A stretch of 64,000 nucleotides of DNA, from the NCBI RefSeq assembly GCF_041296385.1, contig NC_091014.1:15661578-15725577 (forward strand), written 5' to 3'. Numbering within the stretch: the first letter of the stretch is position 1; every line of letters starts with the position of its first letter. Shown here piece by piece: positions 34,961-49,090 of this stretch. The notes under the pieces were generated by a model, which saw only the letters and a list, made by a program, of their open reading frames with translations, was not told where the DNA came from and ran no database searches. The position numbers and the translations under genes are program-made. The stretch comes from Aphelocoma coerulescens. Taxonomy: Eukaryota; Chordata; Aves; Passeriformes; Corvidae.

Positions 34961-35337
34961 GTAGAAGTGATTAGAGGTTGTGACTGAGCTGTCTTGTCTT
35001 GATGTCTAGCAGGAAAAAAGCTCTGATAGTAAAGTGTCGTTTTCTGAGTGTCATTCTTATAAGAGCATGAGAAAAGGGCAAAGGACTACCTCTGGAGCAC
35101 CTCTTTAATGTTTTTCTGCTCTGGAAGCTTCATATATTTCTGACCTCTTTCTAGTATTCCATCAGTGAGTATGGATGGCTTACCATGAAGACCACAACAA
35201 AGGGCCACAACATCTTTAACTAATTTAAACAATTTGGGTTTTTTCTGTTGGGGCTCAGTGTGTTTATTCCATGTTTTCTGTTCTCTAGCAGCTCTAGCAT
35301 GTTGTGTTGTTTTGTGCACATAGTTTGAAAAGACTGT

Positions 35338-35485
35338 ACAGAATCAAAGAATTAACTGGGCTGGAGAAGACCTTTGAGATCATTGAGTCCAACCTATGAC
35401 TTACACTACCTTGTCAACTAGGCCATGGAACTAAGTGCCATATCAAGACTTGTTTTTTTTTAACACTTCCAGGGGCAGTGACTCC
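35338..35485 (-). mobile_element. CR1 LINE 3' fragment
   Basis: Reverse-oriented CR1 tail: ACAGAATCAAAGAATTAAC, ATTGAGTCCAACC, GGCCATGGAACTAAG, then CACTTCCAGGGGCAGTGACTC. About 150 bp. Confidence 0.88.
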
Positions 35486-37270
35486 ATTTCTTTTTGGCCA
35501 CAGGCTATAATTCCAGATCACACAGTTTTCTGATTTGATACAGCAATTCCATGGCCTCATCATCCAGTGTATAATGCATATTGCTATATTTTCTTAAAAT
35601 TATTGTAATGTTATGTATTAATGGAGAATGCATTGACCCATACAGACACTTCCTAAGTGAATGCAATTTTAGATTTGAGTCTACTGTAACTGTATTTTGT
35701 TTTAGCTCCATGTAGAAGGTGATTGGGGTAGGAACTTCTGTTGGAGTCAGGCTGCAAAGGGGACTCCAAAGGAAGGGGCAAGCTGCTAGAAAACATACCA
35801 GAAGACCCACAAGAACTTTTTTTGCCTGAGTTATGGCCCATGTCTGGGTCTAAGGCTCATCCCGTTCCTAGGATTTGGTTTAGAAATTAAATCCAGTTGG
35901 AACTCCAGGTTGATTTGGATTTTAAAGGGCCATTTTTGCCTTCTGTTCTGTCATCCCTAATGTCTCTTCTGAAAATAGTTTTCCTGTCTTGGGCCCATTT
36001 CCTTCTCTTGGCTACATACATTATCATGTTTGGAATAAGATTTTCTGCTTCATGTTTCAATTCAGTCTGTCCTTGATACTAGCAGTCTCTGACTGGCTTT
36101 TGCTATCAGCTGTGTAGCAGGTCCCTCATTTCTTCACCCTTCCTAGCTTGGTGTTGACATTGATTTAAATGTTTTTTGGTGCTTATAGGGTGAGATACCA
36201 GGAAGCAGAGAGGGGTCAGCTGTGAAAGCTGTGTGTTGCAGTGTGATACAAGCATATTTCAGAACTGAAACTTCATCTTTTTGACAGGAGAGGGAGGCTG
36301 TGTGCAAGGAAAGACTGTAGGCTGTTGTTTCTTCGTTGGTGGGAAGGAAGGTGTTTTTCTGGAACAATTCTTTTCCCTGGATCATCGCTAGTTCAGTTGG
36401 GCTTTTTTGGGGGGGAACTCTGGATTTTCTTTCTGTTCGGTTTTGTGAGGGGGAGTGTGTATATGAGAATGAGTTTGGGTTTTCGCAGGGGAGAGGTTCT
36501 GAAAGCATTTTTATTTGGTTTTGTTTTCTGAGGGGCTTTTTTGTTTGTCTTTTGTTGTTGTTTTTTCTCCTCTTCCTGCTCTCCCATTATTTTATTTGCA
36601 GTGCTTTACATCACCTGGTGAGCCTGCAGAATCTGTGTTAGGTATTGCCTGGGGACTCTCCTTTGCAAGCTATTTCTGTCAGAGAGCAATGTCAGTCAGG
36701 TCCATTTTTTCACATTCAGTTTTATCTCATCATGCTTCCCCTAGAGAGGAGAATGAAAATTTAATTAGAGGAGACTTTATAACCACCTTTTTTTTGTTTT
36801 TGAAGTTGCTTTGAAGAGCCCATGCATGTTTATCAATGAAGACATAATACTCTGAATAAATATTCTTTCCAGTGTTACATCCCCATTCTGTGTGTTTTAA
36901 CCCTGCAGCTGGAGAGAGGGTGGTGTTAATTTGAATGACAGAAAGTGCTCAGACATAGCCTGTTCAGAAGTGATATGACAGTTATTTGATTCACTCCTGG
37001 ACAAAATGCTGATAAATAGTCCATCTGCTTTTATCTTGTAACCAGCAGGGGCTCTGTGGTGTTAATGAATTCATTGCTTCAGAAAACAGTGGCAGAGCAG
37101 GTATTCTACCTCGACCTTCTCAGCTCTCATTTTAGCTATCAGGGCTTTAAAATTTAAAAAGATTAAGTACTGTCCACAGGCCCATGCTTGTTCACTGCTC
37201 TCTGTATGGGAATGTGCATCATCTTCACAGCCTCCAAATGGATGGACTTGGACAGGCACTCCAAACCACT
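35486..37270. other. Intergenic, nothing recognised
   Basis: Unique, T-rich around 36380-36590. Frames of 100-121 codons on both strands show no homology I know and low-complexity composition. Confidence 0.7.
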
Positions 37271-38328
37271 ACAGCTGGGTAGGAAACGGGCTGATGGCTG
37301 GGTCCAGAGAGTGGTAGGGAATGGTGATACATGCAGGTGGTGGCTGGTCACAACTGATGTTCCCCAGGGCTCAGTACTTGGAACAACCCTGTCTAACATC
37401 TTTATCAATTATCTCGATGAGGGGATCAAGTGCTCCCTGTCTGTTTGCAACCAGTTGGCACCAAAGTGGAAGTGTTGATCTCCTGGAGGGTAGGAAGGCT
37501 CTGCGGAGGAAACTGCCCAGGCTGGGCAGGATTGATGGGCCAAGGCCAATTGTGTGAGGTTCTACAAGGTCAAGTGCTGAGTCCTGCACCTTGGTCTCAA
37601 CAACCCCTCAACAATGGAATACTGAAGACTGGGGCAGAGTGGTTGGAAATCTACCCAGTGGAAAAGGACCTGGGGTGCTGGGTCGACAGCAGCTGAATGT
37701 GAGCCAGTGTGTGCCCAGATGGCCAAGAAGGCCATTCTGGCTTGGATCAGAAATGTTGTGGCCAGCAGGAAAAGGGCTGTGATTGTCCCCCTGTACTCAA
37801 CACTGGTGAGGCCACACCTCAAATCCTGTGTTCAGTTCTGGGCCTCTCACTTTGAGAAAGACATTGAGGTGCTGGAGCATGTCCAGAGAAGGGCAGTGGA
37901 GCTGGGGAAGGGTCTGGAGCACAAGTCTGATGAGGAGCGGCTGAGGGAGCTGGGGATGTTCAGCCTGGAGAAAAGGAGGCTCAGGGGAGACCTTATTGGT
38001 CTCTACAACTGCCTGAAAGGAGGCTGTGGCCTGGTGGGGGTCAATGTCTTCTCCCAAGCAGCAAGTGATAGAACAAGAGGAAATGGCCTCGAGTTGTGTG
38101 AGGGGAGGTTTAGATGGGAAATTGAGAAAAATTTCTTCCCTGAAAGGGTTGTCAAGCCCTGGAACAGGCAGTCCAGGGAAGTGGTTGATTCACCATCTCT
38201 GGAGATATTTAAAAGACATGTTGATGTGACCCTTAGGGACATGGTTTAGTGGTGGACTTAGCAGGGCTGGCTTAATGATTGAACTAGGTGGTTTGAAAGG
38301 ACTTTTCCACTCTAAATTATTCTATGAA
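37271..38328 (+). mobile_element. CR1 LINE with the end of ORF2 (dead)
   Basis: About 1.06 kb of CR1 starting inside the reverse-transcriptase domain. Broken frames give PQGSVLGTTLSNIFINYLD, then [18 protein letters not shown] and [19 protein letters not shown], the classic end of CR1 ORF2, followed by a 3' UTR ending in TTATTCTATG. The expected FADDTK catalytic motif after NYLDEGI is lost in a garbled stretch (about 37425-37460), and frames shift several times, so it cannot encode a working enzyme. It is one of the better preserved CR1 copies here. Confidence 0.93.
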
Positions 38329-38998
38329 ATATACCTTTCTGAAAGCAGGAGCTCTACTAGAGTTTCAAGTAGATTTTAGGTATTTGACATACTTTTCTGA
38401 ATTGTCATCAGGTATGTTCCTTAAAGTCAGCTTGAGTGTTATAAGTATATGTATGGATTATATAATAGGTATGAATATTTCCATTGTGTAGTTAAAAGAC
38501 TAAAGTATAACAAAAGTGAAATTTTCGTTACAGAAACTTGTGCATATGTTAAATTGGACTGACACCTAGTGGTGGGAATACTTCTAATACAGTAGTACAC
38601 GGTTTATGGATCCTTTGGTTCTGTGGGTCCTTTAATTTAAAGGCAGCTTGAAACTATGTTTTTTGGGGGGGGGGGGGGGCCAGAGAAGACCTGAATTTCC
38701 TCAAAAGGAGGGCTGTCCCTGCCCTTTATCTTTCCTAAAACTCATCTTCCCTCTGTCTGCTTTTCACTTCTCATCATCCTTTGGGTTATACTGCATTGCT
38801 GTATGCTCTATTTGGTCTATATGTTTACAGAGCAGATGAGTACTTCAAAGCCCGAGTAAGTTTTCCTGCTGTTTCCTGCTGAAGAGCTGATGATGCACTT
38901 CGTGGTTCTAAATTTGAAACTGAAGGAGATGTTCAGGATGTTTTCTGCCAGTATCCAGCTGATTAAACAGCTTCTGTTAAAGGGACAAAGCTTTCATT
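38329..38998. other. Intergenic, G15 run only
   Basis: Unique AT-rich sequence apart from the G15 homopolymer. Confidence 0.7.
38665..38679 (+). repeat. G15 homopolymer
   Basis: Fifteen consecutive G in AT-rich intergenic DNA, preceded by a T run. Length is likely to vary between individuals or be misread in sequencing. Confidence 0.9.
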
Positions 38999-39330
38999 TC
39001 ACAGAATCATGGAATAGTTTGTTTTGGAAGGGACCTTAAACACATCAAGTTCCAACCCCCTTGCCATGGGCAAGGGAGAACTTCCACTAGACCAGGTTGC
39101 TCAGAGCCCTATCCAGCTTCCACACTTCCAGGGATGGGACATCCACCGCTTCTCTGGGCAACATTCCAGTGCCTCACCACCCTCACAGTAAAGAATTTCT
39201 TCCTAATGTCTAATCTAAACCTGCCCTCTTTCAGTTTGAAGCCATTCCCCCATGTTCTGTCACTACATGCTCTTGTAAAAAGTCCCTACACACCTGTAGA
39301 ACCCCTTCTAGTTATTCTTTGCACCCCTTG
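38999..39330 (-). mobile_element. CR1 LINE 3' end
   Basis: Reverse-oriented CR1 3' end: TCACAGAATCATGGAATAG, GTTCCAACCCCCTTGCC, CTTCTCTGGGCAACATTCC, then the block with AAGAATTTCTTCCTAATG. It runs directly into an upstream part of CR1 ORF2 (next entry). Confidence 0.9.
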
Positions 39331-39735
39331 CCAAGTCCAGCTCCAACTTCACCTTGGCTTTCCCCACCCTATCCCTATACAACTGGACTGTGTCCTATAC
39401 TCTTCCCAGGTTACCTGTCCTTGGTTCCTTTGCCTGTGCACATACTTCTTGCCCTTTAACTTGACTAGCAGGTCCAGATTCAGTGATTCCTGTCTCTTGC
39501 TTTCCTTGCCGAATTTCTTGTGGCTGGGGATAACTAATTCTTGTGCTCCAGGAAGATGTCCTTAAAAATTTGCCAGCTCTGTTCTGCTCCCTTGTCCCTG
39601 AAGAAAGTTTCCCAGGGGATTGTATTGATGAGTTTCTTGAAGAAATTGAGTTTACTTTCCTGAAGTTGATAAGGCCTTTAAGGAGAGAAAAAACCTCAAC
39701 TGAAAAATTAAGTGGATTTATAGCTGGTTTCTAAG
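39331..39735 (-). mobile_element. CR1 ORF2 linker fragment (between endonuclease and RT)
   Basis: On the minus strand, broken frames give LLVKLKGKKYVHRQ, GQVTWEEYR and, further upstream, a tryptophan-rich block matching the part of CR1 ORF2 between the endonuclease and reverse-transcriptase domains. It joins the 3' end at 38999-39330 directly; all RT sequence between them is missing. Either one element lost its middle or two CR1 copies abut. Confidence 0.7.
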
Positions 39736-40746
39736 GAGGTAAAAAGCCTAAATTTCTGGATCACTGGCTTCAAGGTTGTCTTAAAGAGAACTGGGAGGAG
39801 GAGAGTTAAGGGCCACCTGATCCAGAGTATGTAGCACTTGGCCATGATAACTAGCAAAGTGATGTAGGTTTAAAAATGAAGTTCCCACAGCTAAGGATAA
39901 AACAGCACTGACTGCTTTAAAACAAGAGTAAGAAGCAATCAGCACTTTCAGAGGGGATGAAATATATGGACCTTGGATATAATAGGGACGTTGGTTTATG
40001 CAGCATGGTGAACTTCATAATGTTTGGTCTACCAGAAGGTACTGCCTCTACTTATGCTACTTTCTCATAGCATAGACACTTCAATACCTACAGAAGTGAA
40101 GTTCCTCACCAGACAGAGGCCAGCACTGTGTCTGACCTAGGTAGTACTGCTCATCTTGAGATTATTTTACTTCTTATTATTTCACTTTAAAGTATTTTTT
40201 TAATAACTGTAGCTAACACTATACAGCACTAGTGGGTTTATAGGGCCATGTATGATGCATTTTGCCAGTGTCTAGGGTTTTGTATATATTTTCTAATTTA
40301 ATTTTTATGGGTCTCTTTCATTGTACCATAATGTCTATCTGTTACCAGCTTTTATAAAGAGTACAAATAAAGATGGGGATGCAAATGAGTGTAAATCCCT
40401 GAAGCAGAATTCAAGAATGTGGCACCAGGGTAAATCATAATCCAGCAATGTAATTTTCACCGTCTCTGTCTTTTTAGTTATTAGTGGATAGATCACACTG
40501 GTTTTAGTAAGGAAGAAGGTTCTTGGCTCTTATATGGACAGTTATTCATATGGTTTAAGTATTTACTTTGGCAATTTATAGAAAAAAATTCTTATTGGGT
40601 TTACCAGTGATAAAATATAAACTTTCTAATTTCTACAAACCTTTTTAGGTTTACTAGATGTTTTTTAGCTCTGCTGGAGAATGCATTGTTGTCCAGTACA
40701 TGTTTTTGCACTGTCATAAAGCAAAGTAATTTTCTTTATATGAACA
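39736..40746. other. Intergenic, nothing recognised
   Basis: Unique AT-rich sequence between two CR1 copies. Confidence 0.7.
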
Positions 40747-41115
40747 AAGAGAAGGTTTCAGGGTGACCTAATTGCAGCCTTCCAGTACCTGAGGGGAGCC
40801 TACAAGAAAACTGCAGAGATATTATTTAAAAGAGTATGTAGTGACAGGGCAGGGAGAATGGCTTCAAATTGAAAGAGAGCATATGTTTAAATTAGATATT
40901 AGGAGGACATTTTTTACTGTGAGTGTGGTGAGGCACAGAAACAGGTTGCCCAGAAAAGCTGTGGATGCCCCATGCCTGGAAGTGTTCAAGGCCAGGCTGG
41001 ACGGCTCTGAGCAACCTGGTCTAGTGGAAGGTGTCCCTGCCTACAGCAGGGAGGTTGGAATTAGATGGTTTTTAAGGTCTCTTTCCAACCCAAGACATTC
41101 TTTGAATATATGATT
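40747..41115 (+). mobile_element. CR1 LINE 3' fragment
   Basis: CR1 3' end: GAAGGTTTCAGGGTGACC, CCAGTACCTGAGGGGAGCC, TTAGATATTAGGAGG, GGTTGCCCAGAAAAGCTGTG, ending in CCAACCCAAGACATTC. Same subfamily and same length class as the copy at 54684. Confidence 0.92.
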
Positions 41116-44100
41116 CTTTACAACAGCCTATTTCATTAGTCTGAATGTAAAAATTGTTCTAAGCATCACTCACAGGATTTGCAAGTAGCTAAAATGATTG
41201 ACAATTAGACAATCAGATGATCAGTGTTCGTATGTCTGTCCAAGCATTCTGGTGCTGTATCAAGTAACTGATACATGATAGCTAAGCTATCTCATAGCAG
41301 GTCCTACCACTCAAATAGCATAAAACATCCCGTTCCCTTTACTTAAGAGCACATCTTTCTGAATTAGTTGCTTATCTATTTATTGCTTTTTCAAACTAGA
41401 AAAAAATTTCAATCTACTAACATTCTCAACGTAAAATAAAGGAGCACTAGTTGGTAATGATCTTAATTAGCCAAGTACTTTCCTTAAAGTATTGAAACTG
41501 GTTTAGCCTTTGTTGTCAATGACAGTGGTAAGGCCTGTCCTCATTATTTCCTCAGTTAAAGTAGCAGGACTAGTGTTAACTTCATTTGTTTTCTTGGGAA
41601 ATTGAGAATTTAAGTGCTTCAAACGTGTTTCTTGTCACTGCAAGGGGCTTCTAATCAATATTTTCTCTCATGATAATTGGAACAGCTTTAGTACCAATAA
41701 GTTTTACTGCATGAATCTTTCGACAAATTACCTACTGTACCAGACACACTAATTGTTTTTGCAAGGTTTTGTGTACCACTATGCTGCTCAGATCAAGTAA
41801 TATCATTATTCTAATTTCACAGTAATTCTTAATTTCTATCACCAATAGCAAATCAAGAGTGAAACAAATAACAGGACTGGAAGGGAATATTCCTCTGGTT
41901 TAACCCCAGTCCATAATTTTCCAAGCATAAGTTAGCATCCTTCTTTTCTTCAAAGATAGACTCTGCATATTCTCAGTCCAACTTCTGGCAGATTCTCCTC
42001 TTTGTTCTCGACTTCTATTCTTGTCTCTCAGAGGACTCCTCTTGCTCCCTAAGACATTTCTTGGCTTTGGCATGTTTGTTCCCTATGGTCCTTCATCAGA
42101 CTGCTGCAGGCGCAAGTGGTGCCTGCTCCGATGCCAGGACTCGTGTCAGGCATCCATGTGGCAAGGGGGTCAAGTCCTGCTGCCATGTCTGGCTGCAGCA
42201 TCAGTGCCCTCCCTCTTCCCACTTGGCCAGGTGCTTGCCATCCCTGTTGCTGCTCCTAGTAGTGATTGTCTTCGATCTTCCACAATGCTGATACAAAAAA
42301 ATTATAGCGGCACTGTCAAATACTGTGATATAGCATTATTAAACTGACTTGAAAAGCACTAAGGTGTACAAACTTCCTAATGGTACAATCTATCTACTGC
42401 TTGTAAATGACTGTAGTCTTGAAATTACACTGCAGTTGCTAGAAAACTACTTAAATCGCTTCAGTAAATGCATTGCTGTGTGAGCAGTATATTGTGATAT
42501 TCAGCCTGCTGTCACTGACACTGAGCATGTAAACATAGCACACTTATGTAGTTCCTGTACTTGTGGTGATAGACTACAAAGTCTATTTACACTGGCTGTT
42601 CTTATCTTAGCAGTAAGATAAAAACCATGAGCCACAACAAAGTCAGTCAAATATCTCAGTTAATGTTCATCACAAGTGTGCCAAGTCCTTCATGCTTTTG
42701 CCCCTTTCCAAAGAAGGTTTGTGTATCAAAGTGCTCATGAGAAAGACAACAGAGCCTTTGGCACCAAGGGTGCAACACCAAGTGCTCCCAGTAACACAGC
42801 TGCTTGCTGTAATGTGCATTTATCTTGGTGATATCAATACTGGCTGTGGTTGGCTTTCTGGCAGGCTTCCTACCACATTAGTGGGTGATGTTCCAACTCT
42901 GGAAATGAAAGGATACAATTTTATTTCTTTCCCTTGCAGTCTGTTACCAAGAGTACTGAGTACAAAGTCTGTATTGTTCTACTCAGTATCGCCAGTGTAA
43001 TTAGGTCTCTCTCAGAATTGATTTGGCATTCCCTTCAGTCACTGAACAGCACTCTAAGTCACATCAGAGCCTGGTTACCTACAGCAGTAGTGGGCCTGTC
43101 CACCAGCTCCCAGTAGGACCTGCTAGAAGGGGAACTGTGAAATAGGCTCTGCAAGATCCCAGGGAACAAAACATGGAATAAATGAGTGGCCCTTTTTTAG
43201 CCATGTTGTTAACGAAGAAAAAAATTATCCAGATGTTCACTATGGAAAAATATTAATTTAAATAAGCTTTGTCCCAAAGGAGTTCTTAAACAGAAAGGGA
43301 AATGAGGCCTTCACATGTGTTGATCATTTCCCTGTCCACCTAAGCATTGTGTTGCCTCAGGAATGACTGTTCCCAAGCCACTGCTCAAGTCCTGGCCTGC
43401 GTGGATATGTGTGGATGGCTGACACAGAGGTGTGAGGACCAAAGATGTTTGGCACTGTGGAAACTCAGAGGCTTTGCATTGAGGAGAGGGAGGCAGGCCT
43501 GACAGACCAGTGGCCATGCACAGTCAAATGCTGCTACAGCTGCTTGCAGCTGAAACAGCTCATCATAGCAGGGAAAGGCATCTGACCATCCCTCCTGTTG
43601 TGTTAGTAGCTCACTATTCATTTTCTTCTGTGTGATGCTGGTTTAGGCTGCAGCACTGGGCTCTAGTATTCCCCTGCTGTGGTTGCAGAGACAGGCTCTG
43701 CCCCAAAGTAATGGGTAAAGCCCTTTGCAGTTTGCTAAATTGGTGACTGTGGCAAGAAGGAAAGGATGAATATAGGATGCCTTAGAGTATGGTGTTGAGG
43801 TGTGTCAGAGCTTGGGAAGCCACAAATCTATTGTCACAGACAAGGTGATGTGATATTAGCAAGATCTTGCCCATGCAACCTCTGAAAAGCAATCCCTGCT
43901 ATTATCTTGCCCCAATCACTCTGAGGTTTCATTCTAGACTGAGCCACTTGAATTGCTGGGGAATTTAATATGTAGACGAGGTGTCTGGCTACTCCCAGGC
44001 TTGCTTCTTAGGATTATTTTGTAACATGAACACAGCTTGTAAGGACTTTTTGCTGTTTCCTATGGGAGAATAGTTTAATCAGTGGGTGGTACATATGGGT

Positions 44101-47100
44101 CTTGCAATTGTATGCAAAGTGACACTCAGCTGCTGGTGGTTTGGAAAGTTTGCAGCTATTCATGTGAGAATCTCATGTGTCTTATTCAATGTGAATGAGG
44201 CTGTGAGTGACAAAGTACCTTGCAGTTATTTTTCTTTTCTTCCCCTAAAGACTAGGAGGAAAGCAGAGCTATTCCTTCCTGCTCCTGCTATCCCCCAAAA
44301 TAGCACGCCTGTATTTGACCTATTTTCTTTTATTTTTTTTTTTCTTTCCCTAATGCACAAAATTAAGTCATGAAATCCATTTGTAGGCTACTTGGCAAAT
44401 TTCTTTGAACTTGCTTGAAGAATCAGCCACAGTTTTGATGCACCCAGTGTCTTTAAACACCACTGGTTTTAGAAGGTGTGTACTGGTATAGAAGAATGCA
44501 ACATTGCTTTCTCTTGGATAGTCAGCCCAAAGGACCACACAATACAAAACAGCAGCTAATTTCTCAGTCACAAATACTGTTTAACAGTATTATTTGAGCT
44601 GACTTTGTCTGCTGTGTGCAAGAGTCTAATACTAAAGACTCACAGACTTATGCTACTATTCAAAGCATGGTCATTTCCCTTAAGAGTTTCTAGATGGGTA
44701 TTTGATCTTGGTATTTAACACTTTCAAGAGGTCTGACATCCTCCTCCCTTTATGGCAAAAAGTGAGATTTGGTTCCTGCAAATATAACCTGCAATAAGAC
44801 TTTCAATTTCTTTTATAACTTTTTGTAATCAGTGAAGTGGGACTTACTGTTGATGTATGGCCTCAACCTTTTGATGAATACTGTCCCCACATGTCTATGA
44901 CAAAGCTAAAATTAGGCTATATTTAGATGCATGAGTTTAGAGTATAGTGACAGAAGTATTTGGAGACTGCAAGAGTATTCCAGAAATGCCTGTGTTGTCA
45001 ATATAGTGGCCAATAGTTGTACTATCCATAAGAAAAACCTTCATAAATACTCTCAGATAATAATTTATTTCTTCTGCATAGAATAATTTAGTCCCAATAA
45101 AATTTGTCTGGTGCTGGAGAGAGTCTCATTGACAGCAGCCACCTCACCATAGTTCTCTTCTCTCACAGCAAAAACGTCCTTTCTTCAGTTATGGCTCATT
45201 TGCAAAGCCCAAATCCCAAATACATCCAGTCTGTTAAAGGAGGTCAGTCCCAAACTCCAGCTGGATAATCTCATCCCAAAGTTGTAGATTAAAAATTCTT
45301 GGTCTTTCATTAATTATTTGCATTTCATTTCTGATCTCTCAGCATTCATGTACAGTAGGGCTTGTGTCCAGTCCATGCACAAAACAGTTTTGTTTCATGA
45401 AAATCTGGGACAAAATGGACATGAGCAAAATTTTGAACCTAGATGATTAGTATAAATTATTATTGTTAGGACTCTTTTTAAAGTATCAGTGAAGCAAAAC
45501 CAGTTCAAGTTTTATAAGCTATTAAAATATTTATGAAAATCACTGAACAGAAAAAAATTCCCCCTTTACACTGACTTCATGTGTATTAGTGGCTGACAAA
45601 TTTCAGTAAGTCTTAATCTCCACTTATGTTATACTCAAAGACTTAGTACTGCTTCTTAATTCTGTGTGATTTTGTGCCAGTCACCCAAATTGCAGGATCA
45701 GCAGCCAGGCAACAATATCCAATATCCTGGTCTGGTCTTGCTGATTGGCATTGCTTTTCAATCTGTCAGAGGTTTCCAAATATATTGCACTTTCTTTAAC
45801 TTATTAATTTTTGGCTGGAAGACTGTTTTGCTCATTTTTTGTCATATATTAAATTAAATCCTTGTTTTGTGCAGCTTCTTGCAGTTTTATTTTGCTAACC
45901 TTTTCCCACAAAACAGTGGATAGAATATACTATGTCAATGGACTGGAAATCACTAAGAAGTCTTTGAAGCTGAGAGTTCATTTTAACACTCATGAGCTGA
46001 AATTATTTCACTCTTATTATAAATACATTTCTTCATGTGACTATATTGCTTGCTGCAATAAAATAATGTTAAAATTCCTTTTACTGGTACTATAGCTTTA
46101 CTCTTCTGCCTTTGATCACATTAGTTACAAATTGCTGTAGATGTCTTGTTCTTATTTGATCAATTCTGCTTTGATTTAGTCTTTTTATTGGTAAAAAATT
46201 GTGCTTTGAGCTATTTTGAAGTATGTGCACTGGAAGATTTTGGATTTAACCATTTTTGGCATATCCTATTTTCTGGTTGTCCGGAGATTGTTTAAGGTTT
46301 TTACTGTACAATTAATCAGATTTTGACTTTGGACAGAGTCATAAAGAGAGAGCACTTTGTATCACAGTCAAATCATCCAAAATATCTGTTACAGAGCTAG
46401 TTTAATTTAAGAAACTGTAATTAGCTATCTTTTTCTGTGTTCTATCACAAATGGAATTTTTTGAAAATTAAGTATATAGGACAAATTATTTGTAGTGTAA
46501 CATAGACTACAGAAATATCCAAATCTGAATCGTGGCACATGTAAATATCGATCATTTTCCTGTGTCAAAGGCCTTTCAGAAGTCAAGGTAGATACATAAG
46601 TTGCTTTTCCCTTGTCCACTGATCCAGTCATTCCATTGTAGAAGGCCACTAGGTTAGTCAGGCACTATTTGCTCTTTATGAAGTCAGAAATCACAGAAAA
46701 AAAATATGCTCTAACTTGCTAAGATGAAACCAATGTACAAAAGATTCCTTTGCTGAAAATGAAACTTAGCAGAGCACCACTTGTATGCATGACTGGTGGG
46801 CTATGGACTAACAGTCTAGATTGTCCAAATCTCTGTAACAATCATATAAATACTAAATTTGGTCAGTATCACCAAAAAAAAAAGGTAATATAATCAATAT
46901 TCAAATATAAGGTTTTTCAAGGTTAGGGCTGCAAGAAGAGTTTAATAGAATATCTATGATGACAGTGATTTGATGTTATCATTGTTTCTGTCAGTTTGCT
47001 TTTCTTTAGGAATTAAAAGAAAATACGTAATCTGGTTTTTGATGCCAAAATTATTACTGTTCCTTCCTTTTATTTTGCTAATTGAAAAATTCACAGATGA

Positions 47101-49090
47101 GACTTAAATGTGCCATGTTAGCATATCCATATTATCCTCTTAGTGCTGAGAGGGTTAACAAAAAGTTCATGCAATTCATCCTCATTCATCAGCCTCACTA
47201 CAATTGCTGCAATAATCTCTGTGTTTAGCTTTGTATTTATTGTTCAATCTTGCATAGTTTTTTCACTTCCTCTGTAAACATCAGAGGTGAACCTGAGGTT
47301 TTATTTTAAGCATGGTTCTGAGATCTTCATTTTCTATTCTACTTCTTGTGTTAGACCTGAAAGTGTTTATTAGGGCAAAAATGCTCTGTGTGCACATTGC
47401 TTGCAGAAGCTGCTGAAAATAATCAGAGTATTGCTTTGTGATATTGCCACATGAATATGTTGAACTATCTTCAGCAAATTAAAATAATTGTTTATTTTCA
47501 AGAGCTTCATGCACCATATATTTGATGACAGGTCTGCTGATGAATACATTTTTGAATAATATGAACTTGTTTTGGAGATAGTTACCATGAAAATCTAGTG
47601 ACTGCTGCCATTCCACGCTGACATGATATTTTACAGGCTTCAATTGCTCTGGCAAACAGTGGAAGCATAAAGCAGATGAAGGTTGCAGTCTGAAAATAAA
47701 AGGAATGTGTGAATTTTGTGACAAGAGCTGTTCTTCTGGAGTTAGAATAACCAAATTTGAGTGGTTGCCAAATTTTAAGCAAACATAATACTGCTACAGA
47801 CCAAAGTAAGCCAGCATTTTTGTAAGTGGGATATGCCTGTGTGCTCTGGTAGAGTCAGGGATGTTTTATAAATGTCTTCACAAAAAATCTGAAGCCTTTC
47901 TGCCTTCTTGTTTAGGAAAGTATGTAACTGAGAAACAAAGTTTCTTGGTATCTTGTTTGATATATTTGCTGATGAAAAAGGACTGCAACAATTTTTTTTT
48001 CTACACAGACCACCAAAAATTCACTTGGTCTTTTTATGTTTGTGTTTTATTGTACACACAGTTGAAAAGTCATTGCATGTTTCAGCTATAACTTTTGTTT
48101 CTATGGTCTTGAACATCAACACTGCGGCTATGACTTACCTCATGAATAATTAAATCCCGTCGATGCTACTTGTTCCTGTCTTTGCAGCTGCTGTTTCTGT
48201 CCTAAGAATCCTTTTCACTGCCTAGTGTAGAAATGCTGCATTTCCCAGGCTTATTCACAGCTCTAAAGCCATCATGCTCCATTGTGAAGCTTAGATGCAA
48301 TTAACATCATCCTCTCTCAGCAACATCCTCTGCTCATGCTCTTCTTTCTTGAACTGTTCAGCACTAAATGGATATATTGCTGTATAAATCTGTGGTGTAC
48401 TGACATCTTGAACATTTTATAATTTGTCGTTATCTCAAAAAGAATATAGTAAAACTGGAAACATTCTATCTAATATGTGGCTGATTTTGTGATCAAGGAA
48501 TCAAATGATTCCTGCATGGGGGACAGTTTGCTGAATCCTCATCCAGGCTCTTTGGTCTCAAAGAGAGAACTGGTTTATGTGCATGTAAAGCTGTGAATGG
48601 CACAAACTGTATAGGGAACTTCTTCCACCCTCATTCTGTGCAAGAGTTACTGGGTGTCAAAGCCACCTAGCCCACGGTAGGGAGCAAAATATAATTCATC
48701 ATAACATGCTATTCAGCTATGGAACTGGTCATCACAGGACATTGTGGAAGCTAAAGATTTATATGTGTTACAAAACCACTTGGATAATTCATTGAAGAAA
48801 AAAATGTCAATGACTATTAAGTACAAAGCTTCACTTCTGACTCAGAAAGTCTCCGAGATGATGAGTCCTGGAAGCAGTGCTGAAGCTTGCACTGCTCAGA
48901 TCAAACCTTACCGTCTGGCAGGTCTGTTCTTAATCCTTTGTGTGGCTCTGTAATCTGACACCCCGGGCTCTACTGTGCAAGTACCGGGGAGAAATTTGTC
49001 CCAGAATGTCAGTGCAGCTGAAGAAATGAAAGGTATCACAACAGTGAGAAAAAGTCCCAATGGCTCAGTGAAGCTCACGGGGAAGCAATA
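41116..49090. other. Intergenic, 8 kb without a recognised feature
   Basis: No exon with homology, no clear repeat. Slightly GC-richer patches at about 42.0-42.3 and 43.3-43.7 kb. The stretch 46.9-48.2 kb has a vague look of a decayed transposon but I could not support it. Confidence 0.6.

Noticed and set aside
46960..48160. Possible decayed hAT-like transposase on the minus strand (a frame with RSRIENEDLRTMLKIK-like text near 47.3 kb)
   Set aside because: Only one short resemblance, many stops, and no terminal repeats found.
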